44,903 nt of DNA from an uncultured Chthonomonas sp. (GCA_903859705.1 CAIONQ010000084.1:1-44903); one strand, 5' to 3'; shown: positions 31,904 to 41,249, counted from the first letter of the stretch. Made by a program: numbers and translations. Notes: generated by a model from the sequence alone, not told the origin.

Positions 31904-34579
31904 CTACTTCTTACGGCCAGCCCTTGGAATTGTAGTTGGATCGATTGGCATGGGCATGTGGCGGCCAAACGGTGGGTTGGAACTGGTAGTTAAGAAGAGG
32001 GCATCTATACCGAAGCTGTAGCGACCTGTGGCTGCCGCTCTGCCCGTTACGTAGATTGCCAGAGTGTTTTGTTCACGCTCTTTGAATGTTGCTGTTCCCA
32101 GGAGTATCCAGCCAAATCGATCGTTAGCATAATAAGATCGGGGATTGGGGTCTGCAGGATCTCTGCGTTGATTATCTGCCAGGGTCCACTGGAACGGTGA
32201 AGTCTCCGCTCCTGGTGGTGTAGCCGCCATCCAAATGTTGTACTTACCGCCTGCGGCAACACTTACGTTGTAGTGTACACCGTACTCGCGTGGCGGGTTA
32301 TTAAAATTCGATATTCGCAGATACTTATCATTTGAGGCGCCAGGCAATGAAGGAGTGTCGTCGAAGGTAGATTGGTTCTGTTGGAACATTTCTCCCTCTA
32401 TCCACAGGTACGGCGTAGTTTCGGCTACAAACCGATCCAGCCCACTGCGCGCTGATGAGTTGGCCAGAGAGTAATTCTTCTTTTGAAATTCTGTGTGCGC
32501 TTCAAATATTGCGGTGCGTCCGGCATCAATATCGTGCGCTTTGAGGCCTTTAGCGTAGTCAAACATCCAGTCTAATTGCTCAAGCGCATCTGTTGCGGCG
32601 TCTACAGATGTAATCGGTTGGTCGTTTGTTGAGAGAATTACCGGGTTATGATCAACAAATGGAACCTGAAAGCTATTCTTGCCGGTTATTTTAACCGGTA
32701 CAGGAATTCCTGCTGCCGTGCGAGCCGTGACCTGTTTTGGATCGACAACCATAAAAGTGCAGGGATCTTTACGTTTGCCCTGTAGCGAAACAAGGACTAT
32801 GTCTTGTGTTTTGCTTGAGCTCAGGTGAGATTTGTAGCCGGTAAATGTTGGCCACCAATCCTCGAAGCTGCCCTGATCAAAACCAGGAACCCAGTACACG
32901 CCTGTACTGCCGATAGGACCAGCTGTAGCGGGACCGGGTGTACCGGCCGGAAATTTCAGAACCTGTGGCCGCAGATCTGATGACCTGCTATCGGCTGCTA
33001 TGCCAGCTGCCGTATCTTTAAGCCAATCCAGCGTGTTGGGGGCAGAATTCCAGGCAGCGTGTGATCCTGAAGCATCTGCTGTGAAGCTGCCCGGGAAGAA
33101 GGCCTTCACCCCTATTTTGCGAAGTTCGGATACTTCATCGGACAGCAGGCTTTGTGCGGTATATGGGTTTGACGCTGCCTGAGGCTGTTGGCCAGCAGGA
33201 AGCAGATCTTTTTCTGATATGGCAGATGTTTCCAAAAACCACAGTCTTCGACTGCTCTGCAAAACATTGCTATATGCGGGTACCGCCACGCGGTTTATCA
33301 GGCGTGCACCGCGCTGATTTCCAGATATTCCGATCCCATCAAAACCATCGTGATCCGTTGGGTTGATAAATATCTGGTGGTTCATGGTCCAGGTATACAC
33401 TACTGGAACATCTGCAACCTGCTTCTTAAGGACATCTGCGAACCCATTCATGTAATAACGAATGCTGTGGTTCCGGCAGGTAAGAAAATCGTTCCACCAG
33501 TGGCACTGATTGATATCGGTGAGGCGAATGGTCTTCTTCTTAACCGGATCGTACAGATATCCTGTAAGTACATCATTGGACCAGAGGGGGATGAGCCGTG
33601 CCAGATCGTGTGCCGATAAGTTCTTGTACTCTTCAAGCGCCCACTGCTGATAAACGTCATCCAGGTTGGGGTAGGTAGTGCGGATGTAGCTTTCCCACTC
33701 AAGCAGAAAGTTTGCAGAATCTGGCACGAGGTAGTCGGTTTCGTCGCTCAAGCTCAACTGCGAGCCAAGTGGATCCAGAAAGAACCGAAATCCTTTGCCG
33801 GGTTTCACAGTTTGCATCAAGGTGAGCAGGCGATCGCGGTAGGTATCATAACCGCTCCAGAGATCTGGAATAGAGCCACGTGTACCGGATGGTACAGACT
33901 TATGCGGGTAAAGATAGGGTGTAACCTTACCGCCAGCTGCTGGTGTTTCGATAGGGTAGGTAAGGTTACCTTCTGTTATCTTAGTTTCTGCTACTCGTGA
34001 TACATCGTTGCGACCAATTCCCTGATCAACCAGTGCAATTAACGCTGAATCTGAATTCTGGATTCTCCAGGACGCGGTTAAAGATTGATCCGGATAACCC
34101 TTGTAGGAAGCGGGCTTTACCACAGTGCCTGTTAGTGGATCTGGCACACCAATTCCAAATGCAAGGCCGTAGGTAAAATCACCTTGATCAAGATAATCCA
34201 GTAACCGCTTCAGCCTGGCAGCGGGTACATCCACAAGCGAACCTTCTGGAACAACAATTAGATCCCGCACACCATGCGATTTTAACGTTCCAAGAGCAGC
34301 AACATCCTTATCCCAATCGGCTGATGCCTCAGACTTCAGGGAGACCGGGTAAAATGCTCCGCCTACTGGCATGTATGGCTTGCCATCCCAGATTAGAGAC
34401 GATGCTGCACTAATGCTCCAGCTGTGTTTGGCGCCAGCAGCATCAATGAAAGTACCGCCGGAAGGCGTTGCTGCCGTTTCTTGAACGACACTTTTAGTTG
34501 ATGACGGAGAGGCAGCGCCAACGGCGGTGGCTACAAGCGCAGCAAGGATGAAACGCGTAATCTTTGGGCAATTGCTCAT
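31904..34579 (-). CDS. Secreted glycoside-hydrolase-like protein with a C-terminal carbohydrate-binding-like domain
   Basis: The 891-residue protein has a signal peptide (about 1-24). A short beta region opens with FIDAAGAKHSW, and a TIM-barrel-like part follows, with DGKPYMPVGGAFYPV near 65-80 and GVRDLIVVPEG. The segment LLEWESYIRTTYPNLDDVYQQWAL resembles the GH42/GH5-type catalytic barrel. A C-terminal beta-sandwich (about 735-875) begins LWIEGEMFQQNQSTF and contains GKYNIWMAATPPG and FGIDALFLT, as in carbohydrate-binding modules. Catalytic glutamates cannot be assigned by eye, so activity is unproven. AGGAA lies 5 bases before ATG. An 18-bp palindrome is 41 bases upstream. Confidence 0.7.
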   Translation of the reverse strand: MSNCPKITRFILAALVATAVGAASPSSTKSVVQETAATPSGGTFIDAAGAKHSWSISAASSLIWDGKPYMPVGGAFYPVSLKSEASADWDKDVAALGTLKSHGVRDLIVVPEGSLVDVPAARLKRLLDYLDQGDFTYGLAFGIGVPDPLTGTVVKPASYKGYPDQSLTASWRIQNSDSALIALVDQGIGRNDVSRVAETKITEGNLTYPIETPAAGGKVTPYLYPHKSVPSGTRGSIPDLWSGYDTYRDRLLTLMQTVKPGKGFRFFLDPLGSQLSLSDETDYLVPDSANFLLEWESYIRTTYPNLDDVYQQWALEEYKNLSAHDLARLIPLWSNDVLTGYLYDPVKKKTIRLTDINQCHWWNDFLTCRNHSIRYYMNGFADVLKKQVADVPVVYTWTMNHQIFINPTDHDGFDGIGISGNQRGARLINRVAVPAYSNVLQSSRRLWFLETSAISEKDLLPAGQQPQAASNPYTAQSLLSDEVSELRKIGVKAFFPGSFTADASGSHAAWNSAPNTLDWLKDTAAGIAADSRSSDLRPQVLKFPAGTPGPATAGPIGSTGVYWVPGFDQGSFEDWWPTFTGYKSHLSSSKTQDIVLVSLQGKRKDPCTFMVVDPKQVTARTAAGIPVPVKITGKNSFQVPFVDHNPVILSTNDQPITSVDAATDALEQLDWMFDYAKGLKAHDIDAGRTAIFEAHTEFQKKNYSLANSSARSGLDRFVAETTPYLWIEGEMFQQNQSTFDDTPSLPGASNDKYLRISNFNNPPREYGVHYNVSVAAGGKYNIWMAATPPGAETSPFQWTLADNQRRDPADPNPRSYYANDRFGWILLGTATFKEREQNTLAIYVTGRAAATGRYSFGIDALFLTTSSNPPFGRHMPMPIDPTTIPRAGRKK

Positions 34580-34619
34580 GGCTGGTTCCTGGGAGGGTAA
34601 CTATCTTCCGGCGGTAGGT

Positions 34620-34637
34620 GCCGTGCCATGGCACGGC
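34620..34637. promoter_or_regulatory. 18-bp perfect palindrome, candidate operator
   Basis: GCCGTGCCATGGCACGGC is fully self-complementary, with GTG/CAC extending outward after a break. It lies 41 bases before the glycoside-hydrolase-like gene's start. This is typical of a repressor site in length and symmetry, but no regulator match is known. Confidence 0.5.
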
Positions 34638-34695
34638 TGCACGAATGTAATTTCCACTTCGTTATCGAGCAGTTCTGAACCGGTGTTAGCCGGCT

Positions 34696-35046
34696 TCAGT
34701 ACTCGGAAACTGGGGAGAAGTGAATTACAGTAACCGTGTCTTCAACGGAGATATCAGGGCTGTAAATACGGCGCATCAGGTGCAGCAGGTCTTCCGTAGC
34801 ACGGAACTCCGGGTTTTCTTTCTGGACCTCTCTGGGGGAGAGTTCATCCAATGTTTTGATTTCAACCTTATCCAGAATTGCTGTAAACAGCTTCTGCCTG
34901 CGGCCAAACCGCGGGCCAACTGTAACCCATACCAGCATGCCGGCCTGATATTTGGAAGATTTGTCTCCGAGGCGAATAGTTACGGACTTTCTGCCGGTCC
35001 GGAGCACTTCTTCATAGTATTCCGCATAGAAATTGAGTGCAAACAT
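34696..35046 (-). CDS. ASCH-domain protein
   Basis: This 116-residue protein from ATG 35046 is a small beta-barrel of the ASCH/PUA-like superfamily. It opens with FALNFYAEYYEEVLRTGRKSVTIRLGD, the ligand-groove signature, and then has YQAGMLVWVTVG. ASCH proteins bind RNA or modified nucleosides, and some (YqfB) hydrolyse N4-acetylcytidine; a nuclease role is also proposed. The later acidic helix (SPREVQKENPEFRATEDLLHLMRRIY) fits the family. The frame extends upstream to a TTG at 35106, without a good ribosome site. It is followed by the palindrome and preceded by argS. Confidence 0.82.
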   Translation of the reverse strand: MFALNFYAEYYEEVLRTGRKSVTIRLGDKSSKYQAGMLVWVTVGPRFGRRQKLFTAILDKVEIKTLDELSPREVQKENPEFRATEDLLHLMRRIYSPDISVEDTVTVIHFSPVSEY

Positions 35047-35162
35047 GGCAGTGCTGCTTTCTCCCAGAGTGTGTTTAATCTTAACACACGGGACTGTGTT
35101 CGTCAAATCCCTGCCATGCTTTGCGCTGCTGGCAGGGGGTGCTTTGCGGCAATCACATGGCG

Positions 35163-36944
35163 CTACATTTTTTCTGGTGCGCTAACGCCCAGCATGGTAA
35201 GGAGGTTGCGAAGCACTCGCCTCGCACCATCTGCAAGCGATATGCGTGCTATGGTGATCTCCGCCGGAACCTCTTCTTCTTTACCGGAAAGTACCCGGCA
35301 GTTTTCATAAAACACATTCAGGAGACTTGCCATATCCCGCGCATATCTCGTAAGGCGATGTGGAGAATACGTATCTGCGGCAATTTTGATTTCGGCAGGG
35401 TAATCTGCCAGCTTCCTCAGTACTTCGAGTTCGGCCGGGTGTGTGAGCACGCTCAGGTTAACATCTGCTGGCGACTTCAGGGCAAACCCTGCGGTTTCTG
35501 CCTTTGCAAGAATGCTGCACAGGCGTGCGTGGGCATACTGAACGTAGTACACCGGGTTATCCATGGACTGCCGCCTGGCCAGTTCTACATCTACCGTGGC
35601 AGGAGTTTCATAGCTATTGAGAAGGAAGTAGAACCGAGCCGCATCCTTACCTACCTCATCAACCAGATCTTGCTGAAGCTCTATAACGTTGCCCTTGCGT
35701 TTGCCACCAATAACGGCTTCGCCATCTCGCACCAGAGAAACCATTTGTGTAAGTACTATCTCAAGGCGTGATACGTCGTAACCGAGTGCGGCTACGCCAG
35801 CCTTTAGACGTGCCACGTAGCCATGGTGATCGGCACCCCAGATATTAATAAGGTGGTTAAATCCGCGTGAGAACTTGTTATCGTGGTAGGCGGCATCTGC
35901 AGCAACATAGGTTGCTTTTTCATTAGACCTTACGAGAACCCTGTCTTTTTCATCTCCAAATGCTGATGAGCGCAGCCAGAGGGCGCCTTCCTGTTCGTAT
36001 GCCATTTCTCTATCTCGTAGATGGCGAATAGTTTTATCTACTGATCCACTTTCATAGAGGCTGCTCTCATAAAACCAGTTGTTGTATTGCAGGCCAAATG
36101 CTTGCAGCGCCTCTCGCTGAGCTGCAACCATACTTTTGAGAGTAGCTTCTCTGAAGTAGGCCATGCTCTCGGGTTCCAGTGCAAGTGGGTATGCAAACCG
36201 ATTGCCTACTTCTGCGATGATTGCACGTGCAATATCTCGGACGTATTCTCCCCGGTAGCCATCCTTAGGGAAGGAGAGCTGTGGCTGTAAAACCACATCA
36301 GCTCCGCCTGGCTCCAGGATGTCTGCTTCTTCCGGGTTAGAAGAAGGAACCGAGAGTGGATGCCCGAGCTCCTGCAGATATCGAAGTGCCACAGACGCGG
36401 CAAACTTCTCAAGTTGGAGAGAGTTTAGCGCATCGTTGATATAAAACTCTCGCTCAACCACTGCCCCCTGCGAAGCGAGCAGGTTGCCAAGCACATCTCC
36501 CAGTGCAGCAGCCCGACCGTTTACCACGCTGATTGGGCCAGTTGGGTTGGCACTTACGAACTCAATTAGGACGCGATCACCGATGCGATTAGTCGCCATT
36601 CCGTAGTTGGCATCTTCGGCCCAAATGCGCAACAGGATGTTGTGCAGCCAATCTGGTTTCAGATACAGGTTCATAAAGCCGGGGCCAGCCACCTCAATGC
36701 GGTCTATCACGGAGCCATCGGTGGGCAAATGTTTGATAATTCTGGAGGCAATATCTCGGCTATCCTTAAGACCAGTGCTCTTTTTAAGGATTAAAGCTAT
36801 ATTGGATGAATAGTCGCCATGTGCCTTATCCGCCGGCTTTTCAAGCTTAACGGCGGTGGGCATTTCCTCCAGTGGGAACTCGCCTGCAAGGTGTGCCGCG
36901 TTTACGGCATTTAGTATGAGCTCAGTTAGAACATCGATAATCAA
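35163..36944 (-). CDS. argS: Arginyl-tRNA synthetase with a degenerate HIGH motif
   Basis: This class I synthetase charges tRNA-Arg. It has 593 residues: an N-terminal Arg_tRNA_synt_N domain (about 5-95), a catalytic domain beginning IEFVSANPTGP (127-137), then YINDALNS, WGADHHGYVARLKA and GKRKGNVIEL (the altered KMSKS area usual in ArgRS). A C-terminal DALR anticodon domain carries YYVQYAHARLCSIL and LNVFYENCRVL. The HIGH element reads S139-V-V-N142. The start is TTG, with GAGGAG at 9 bases; it follows the CBS-DUF1385 gene by 37 bases. Confidence 0.95.
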   Translation of the reverse strand: MIIDVLTELILNAVNAAHLAGEFPLEEMPTAVKLEKPADKAHGDYSSNIALILKKSTGLKDSRDIASRIIKHLPTDGSVIDRIEVAGPGFMNLYLKPDWLHNILLRIWAEDANYGMATNRIGDRVLIEFVSANPTGPISVVNGRAAALGDVLGNLLASQGAVVEREFYINDALNSLQLEKFAASVALRYLQELGHPLSVPSSNPEEADILEPGGADVVLQPQLSFPKDGYRGEYVRDIARAIIAEVGNRFAYPLALEPESMAYFREATLKSMVAAQREALQAFGLQYNNWFYESSLYESGSVDKTIRHLRDREMAYEQEGALWLRSSAFGDEKDRVLVRSNEKATYVAADAAYHDNKFSRGFNHLINIWGADHHGYVARLKAGVAALGYDVSRLEIVLTQMVSLVRDGEAVIGGKRKGNVIELQQDLVDEVGKDAARFYFLLNSYETPATVDVELARRQSMDNPVYYVQYAHARLCSILAKAETAGFALKSPADVNLSVLTHPAELEVLRKLADYPAEIKIAADTYSPHRLTRYARDMASLLNVFYENCRVLSGKEEEVPAEITIARISLADGARRVLRNLLTMLGVSAPEKM

Positions 36945-36981
36945 AATCAGACACTCCTCAGGTTGGTGGCTCCCGGGCGCA

Positions 36982-38166
36982 TCAGCGCATCCAGTGTTCC
37001 AGAAGCATAGAAAGCACTATCAGTGTTGGTGCCAGGCCCACAAGTGATTGAACCATGCCACTGCACCAAATCCGGCGCAATGCTGTTCGGTGGCGGGGGC
37101 CATGAGACCGATATTTGTTTATTACTTGCTGAGCGGCATAGATGCCGCTTTCAATTTCTGTTTTAGAAGCCTGTTTAGTGGTAAAGACGGATTGAAGCAT
37201 AGTTCCAAATCGACGCCAATAGACCATTGTGACAAGAATTGCAACGAGCGTGGCCGAATCTCCATCGAACCCCGGCAATGTTCGCAGAAGCGAGGAGAGG
37301 TTCCAGAACAGGATGCCCGCCCCCATCAGGTTGGTGCCACATCTTGGATGTGGGCGTGGCATACGCGCTACGAGTTCAGGTAGTAACTCTTCCCCGTGTT
37401 CGATTGCGTGCACGGTTTGATGTTCTGCCGCATGAAAGCCAGCAATTCTCGTGGTTCGAACCATGAGAAGGAACACTAACGTGGAGCATAAGTGCACAGA
37501 TAGTGCAAGCAATCCCAGCTTAACATCGCCCGATGGGGCAATATAGTCCTCTGTAAGGTAGCTCAAATCAATGTGGGCGGCCGTTCCCACAGCAGTAAAC
37601 ATGGCATGTACGCAGAAGCTGGAGGTAACGGCGAGTAGGCCGAGAACCGCGCCCGAGCTAACCAACGCCCAGTTCCCTACACCACCCTGGTTAACTCCAT
37701 CTGAGAGATATACTCCAAACGGAGTTGCCATTCCGCCGATGGTGGGCAGGCGCAGAGGCATTCGCACGCCACAAAGTAAATCCCTGGCTGCCACAATGCC
37801 ACAGTAATTGCCTACCTCATCTATAACGGCAATCATCTCGGTATTACCGGCCGCAAATTGTACTTCGGCAGCACGCAACGTTGCGTCGGCGGTAAGAAAT
37901 AGCGTTGCCCCACGCATAAATTGATCTACTGGTTGCCGCAGTGCAGTGGCACGTGCATCGCCAGAGGCAATACCCAGCATAAACTGAATATCGGCTTGAT
38001 GTGCATACCCAAGCAGGCGAGTTTCATCCACAACAGGCAGCATAGTAAATGGAGTGCAGGAAAGCACATCCAGAAAGCGCTGCACGCTGTCTTGTGGCCC
38101 AACAATAGGGATATGGCGCAGGATATCCGCCAGATAAAGAGCCTGACCGTCGTTTAACAAAGGCAT
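36982..38166 (-). CDS. CBS-domain pair fused to a DUF1385 membrane domain
   Basis: The 394-residue protein joins two modules. Residues about 10-135 are a Bateman pair of CBS domains, which normally bind adenine nucleotides. The second half is DUF1385 (YqhQ-like): PTIGGMATPFGVYLSDGVNQGGVGNW (141-166), membrane helices, then the family's HAAEHQTVHAIEHGEEL (245-261), HPRCGTN (273-279) and further helices. DUF1385 function is not known; it is often near ribosome-release or prfA/prmC genes in Firmicutes. Here it precedes argS by 37 bases. The fusion suggests nucleotide control of a membrane activity, which is inference. Confidence 0.88.
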   Translation of the reverse strand: MPLLNDGQALYLADILRHIPIVGPQDSVQRFLDVLSCTPFTMLPVVDETRLLGYAHQADIQFMLGIASGDARATALRQPVDQFMRGATLFLTADATLRAAEVQFAAGNTEMIAVIDEVGNYCGIVAARDLLCGVRMPLRLPTIGGMATPFGVYLSDGVNQGGVGNWALVSSGAVLGLLAVTSSFCVHAMFTAVGTAAHIDLSYLTEDYIAPSGDVKLGLLALSVHLCSTLVFLLMVRTTRIAGFHAAEHQTVHAIEHGEELLPELVARMPRPHPRCGTNLMGAGILFWNLSSLLRTLPGFDGDSATLVAILVTMVYWRRFGTMLQSVFTTKQASKTEIESGIYAAQQVINKYRSHGPRHRTALRRIWCSGMVQSLVGLAPTLIVLSMLLEHWMR

Positions 38167-38251
38167 GTATGGTGTGAGCGTGAGCGGAACGTACCAGAAT
38201 GAGCAAACGGAGCGGCCACGATCGCGATTTTGGCCCCTCCGTTACTCCTGA

Positions 38252-38280
38252 ATTATACTCTTAGCCGGTTGTATTTGCAA
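38252..38280 (-). promoter_or_regulatory. Promoter of the CBS-DUF1385-argS run
   Basis: On the minus strand TTGCAA (38280-38275), 17 bases, TATAAT (38257-38252). The transcript starts near 38245 and can form a GC-rich leader stem (CGGAG...CTCCG around 38204-38237). Confidence 0.75.
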
Positions 38281-38320
38281 GAACACCCTTAAGGATCAAG
38301 CAGACTACGAAGCTGTAAAC

Positions 38321-38355
38321 AAAAAGCGCTACCGTATACGTATAAGTGGTAGCGC
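38321..38355 (-). terminator. Terminator-like hairpin with T-run, minus strand, without an upstream minus-strand gene
   Basis: GCGCTACC (38326-38333) pairs with GGTAGCGC (38348-38355); the loop has a self-complementary GTATAC. On the minus strand it is followed by TTTTTGTTT. It stands upstream of the minus-strand promoter at 38252-38280 and just before the plus-strand M16 gene, so it could block antisense transcription. Confidence 0.55.
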
Positions 38356-38450
38356 CCATTATCAAAATGTGGGAGCATCACTTTACACTGTGTGGTTGGC
38401 TGCAAAGTTTGTGCCTCTCCATTTGCGCCTGCCATGGCTCCGGAAACCCC

Positions 38451-41249
38451 ATGCAAACTTCTCACTTTCGCAATTATTCTGTGTTTCGGGTGGCAATAGC
38501 CATTGCGGCCACTGTGCTGGCATCTATTACAGCTATTGCCGCGCCGTCGTTTACGGCGGGGGTTCGTGAAACTCACTTGCCAAATGGCCTCACTGTGCTG
38601 ACTTTGGAAAACCATGCGTCGCCAGTGACTTGCACTTATGTGTATTACCGCGTAGGCGCTAAGAATGAGGTGCCCGGCATAACGGGAGTTTCACATCAGC
38701 TTGAGCACATGATGTTTAAGGGAACAAAGAGCAAGTATCCGCACCCTGGTTACATCGATTTGCTTATCGGCCGCCACGGTGGCGTTAACAATGCTGAAAC
38801 CACGGCCGACTATACGGATTATTACCTGCTGATACCCTCTGATCAATTGGACCTGGCACTCCAGATTGAAGCAGACCGAATGACACAGGCAGCTATTGAT
38901 CCCGCGCAGCTAACCGCAGAGAAGAGGGTGGTGCTATCTGAGCTTGAAGGCGATGAAAATCAGAACTCGGCGTACCTATATGAGCATATGCGCGCTTCGG
39001 CCTATGAGTATCATCCCTACCATTACCCTGTAATTGGCACGAAGTTTGATGTAAACCACTACACTCGCGAACAGGTTTACAACTATTACCGCAAGCATTA
39101 TTGCCCTAACAACGCGACACTGGTAATTGTTGGTGACTTTAAAACAGAGGCTACTCTGAAGCGAGTGAAAGAGCTGTGGAAAGACGTACTACCACAAAAG
39201 CTTGATACCACGCCATTAAACCCGGAGCCCGTTCAGAGAGGCGAGCGGCGCTTAACCATTCGGCGGGCAGGTTCCACCTCTTACGTGGATCTTGCGTATC
39301 ACATTCCCGCGGCAAGCAGTACAGATCTCCCAGCGCTAGATGTGTTAAGTACATTGCTTACAACTGGCCGAAGCAGTATTCTTTACCGGGCTCTTGTAGA
39401 ATCCAGGCTTGCTACATCCGTTAGTTCTGGCGCTAATTATGGCATGGACCCTGAGCTGTTTGAGATTATGGCTACTGCTGCAGAAACCGTAAAACCAGCT
39501 GCCGTAGAAAAGGCGCTAATTGCGGAGATAGAAAAGGTAAAGAAACAGGCAGTTTCTGCCCATGATCTGCAGAAAGCCCGAAATCTAACACGTGCCAGCT
39601 TTGTTTTTGGCAGTGAAGGCGTGCAAGCACTCGCCAATAGATTGGGTTATTTCCACACCGTATTTGGCACCTACAAGCGAATTGACAGCTACCTGAGTGC
39701 AGTTGAGAGAGTTACACCCGCAGACGTGCGACGGGTTGCCGAAAAGTACTTTGGAGCCGATAACCGCACTGTAGCGGCATTTGAGCCAAACGGCGAGCGG
39801 GCAGACCCATCTGCAGATGCCGGTGGAGGTGCTCGTGGCGCACACTATCGCCCTCCGCATAATCGCGCGAGAGCCGGTATTGATATGCCCACGGCGGGTG
39901 GCCAGGGTGGTGGCAGAGAGCCCGTGAGCGTGCCTGGCGTAGTGGTTAAGAAGTTGGACAACGGCCTAACACTGGTTGTTAAAGAGAACCACGCTGTTCC
40001 CACTGTATATGTGGACGGCTTTGTCCGTAATGCTGGCTCGGTTTCTGATCCAGAAGGTTCGTACGGGGTGTCTTCGCTGTTGGCGAGCCTTCTTACGCGG
40101 GGGACTCTTAAGCGAACCTCCTCTGAATTTGCGGCGGCATTGGATTTTGTTGGGGCAACGGTTCAGGCGCAGAGCAGGAGAGAGCGTCTTGATTTTTCAG
40201 CTGCGATGCTGCGCGAAAATTTTTCGGAAGTGACACGGGCTCTGGGTGAGTGCGTGGTGCAGCCATCGTTTCTACCGGATGAAGTTGAAAAAGCAAAAAG
40301 CGAATTAATTACTTCTATAGGCGAATCGGAGAACGATACAGCAACTACTGCAACTAAAGAATTGTATGCGCGCATCTATAGCAATAAACCGGAGTTTTCG
40401 CATCCGGTTTCTGGCTCATCAGAATCAGTTCGGTCGCTTTCCGAGGCGGAAGTTCGAAGCTTCTACAATAGTAATATTCGTCCAGATGCCACTACGGTGG
40501 TAGTGGTGGGTGATGTTAATGTAGAGGACGCTATACGAGAAGTGACCATGGCATTTGGAGCCTGGCAACCGCATGAGGGAAAGCCGCGCATCATCCACAA
40601 GCCGAGTCCATTCGATAGCGCTGAACCAGCAAGAGATGACACCAGCCTGGTTTTGGTGCCGATGAAGGACAAATCCCAGGACGATATCGCAATGGGGCTG
40701 GCGGGGATTTCTCGCCTTTCATCCGACTTTGAAGCCACGCAGATTATGAACCTCATACTGGGGGGCGACGACTTTGTTGGCAGAGTTGGAAAGCGTATTA
40801 GGGACACCGAAGGGCTGGCCTATTATGCGGTTACTGGCTTAACTCCCGCACTGGATCGTGGCCCGTGGATTTTCCGTGCCGGTGTAAATCCTGAAAACGT
40901 AAGAAAAGCAGTGGCATCTGCTGTGGATGAAATCCGCAAGATGGCACAGCGTGGTTTAACTCCAGAGGAGCTTGCCTGGGCAAAGGACAACTCGATTGGA
41001 GGAATGCAGATTGCAATAGAGACCAATGCTAACATCGCCAGCGAGCTGATTGATAGCGCCTTTTTCGGGCTTGGGTTGGATTACAGCGTTCGTTATCCAT
41101 CCATCGTGAAAAAGATAACACTCCGGGATGTTAACCGCCTGGCATCTCAACTATTGCAGGCAAAGAGACTTATAACCGTTGTTGCCGGCCCACCTATTCC
41201 GCCAACTTCCAATGCAGACAGAGCTAAGAAGCCCTCTGCTAATCCATAG
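38451..41249 (+). CDS. Secreted zinc metallopeptidase, M16 family, two fused halves
   Basis: The 932-residue pitrilysin-like protease has a signal peptide (about 8-31, ending AIAAP). The N-terminal half is active: the inverted zinc motif is H82-Q-L-E85-H86, and the downstream zinc-ligand region is E157-KRVVLS-E164. A Gly/Ala/Pro-rich linker (about 445-490) connects to a second M16 half (LDNGLTLVVKENHAVP...) that lacks HxxEH, as expected for the inactive half. It is therefore one complete M16 clamshell in a single chain, periplasmic or surface-located, degrading peptides. Earlier in-frame starts up to 38346 have no ribosome site; ATG 38451 has GGAAA. The following moxR gene is 35 bases away. 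Confidence 0.93.
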   Translation: MQTSHFRNYSVFRVAIAIAATVLASITAIAAPSFTAGVRETHLPNGLTVLTLENHASPVTCTYVYYRVGAKNEVPGITGVSHQLEHMMFKGTKSKYPHPGYIDLLIGRHGGVNNAETTADYTDYYLLIPSDQLDLALQIEADRMTQAAIDPAQLTAEKRVVLSELEGDENQNSAYLYEHMRASAYEYHPYHYPVIGTKFDVNHYTREQVYNYYRKHYCPNNATLVIVGDFKTEATLKRVKELWKDVLPQKLDTTPLNPEPVQRGERRLTIRRAGSTSYVDLAYHIPAASSTDLPALDVLSTLLTTGRSSILYRALVESRLATSVSSGANYGMDPELFEIMATAAETVKPAAVEKALIAEIEKVKKQAVSAHDLQKARNLTRASFVFGSEGVQALANRLGYFHTVFGTYKRIDSYLSAVERVTPADVRRVAEKYFGADNRTVAAFEPNGERADPSADAGGGARGAHYRPPHNRARAGIDMPTAGGQGGGREPVSVPGVVVKKLDNGLTLVVKENHAVPTVYVDGFVRNAGSVSDPEGSYGVSSLLASLLTRGTLKRTSSEFAAALDFVGATVQAQSRRERLDFSAAMLRENFSEVTRALGECVVQPSFLPDEVEKAKSELITSIGESENDTATTATKELYARIYSNKPEFSHPVSGSSESVRSLSEAEVRSFYNSNIRPDATTVVVVGDVNVEDAIREVTMAFGAWQPHEGKPRIIHKPSPFDSAEPARDDTSLVLVPMKDKSQDDIAMGLAGISRLSSDFEATQIMNLILGGDDFVGRVGKRIRDTEGLAYYAVTGLTPALDRGPWIFRAGVNPENVRKAVASAVDEIRKMAQRGLTPEELAWAKDNSIGGMQIAIETNANIASELIDSAFFGLGLDYSVRYPSIVKKITLRDVNRLASQLLQAKRLITVVAGPPIPPTSNADRAKKPSANP

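Noticed and set aside
35107-35310. Plus-strand frames over the argS 3' end
   Set aside because: They are antisense to argS and lack motifs or ribosome sites.
36945-38345. T-box leader for argS
   Set aside because: The argS upstream gap is only 37 bases, and no T-box sequence (TGGNACC) is seen in the leader of the preceding gene.
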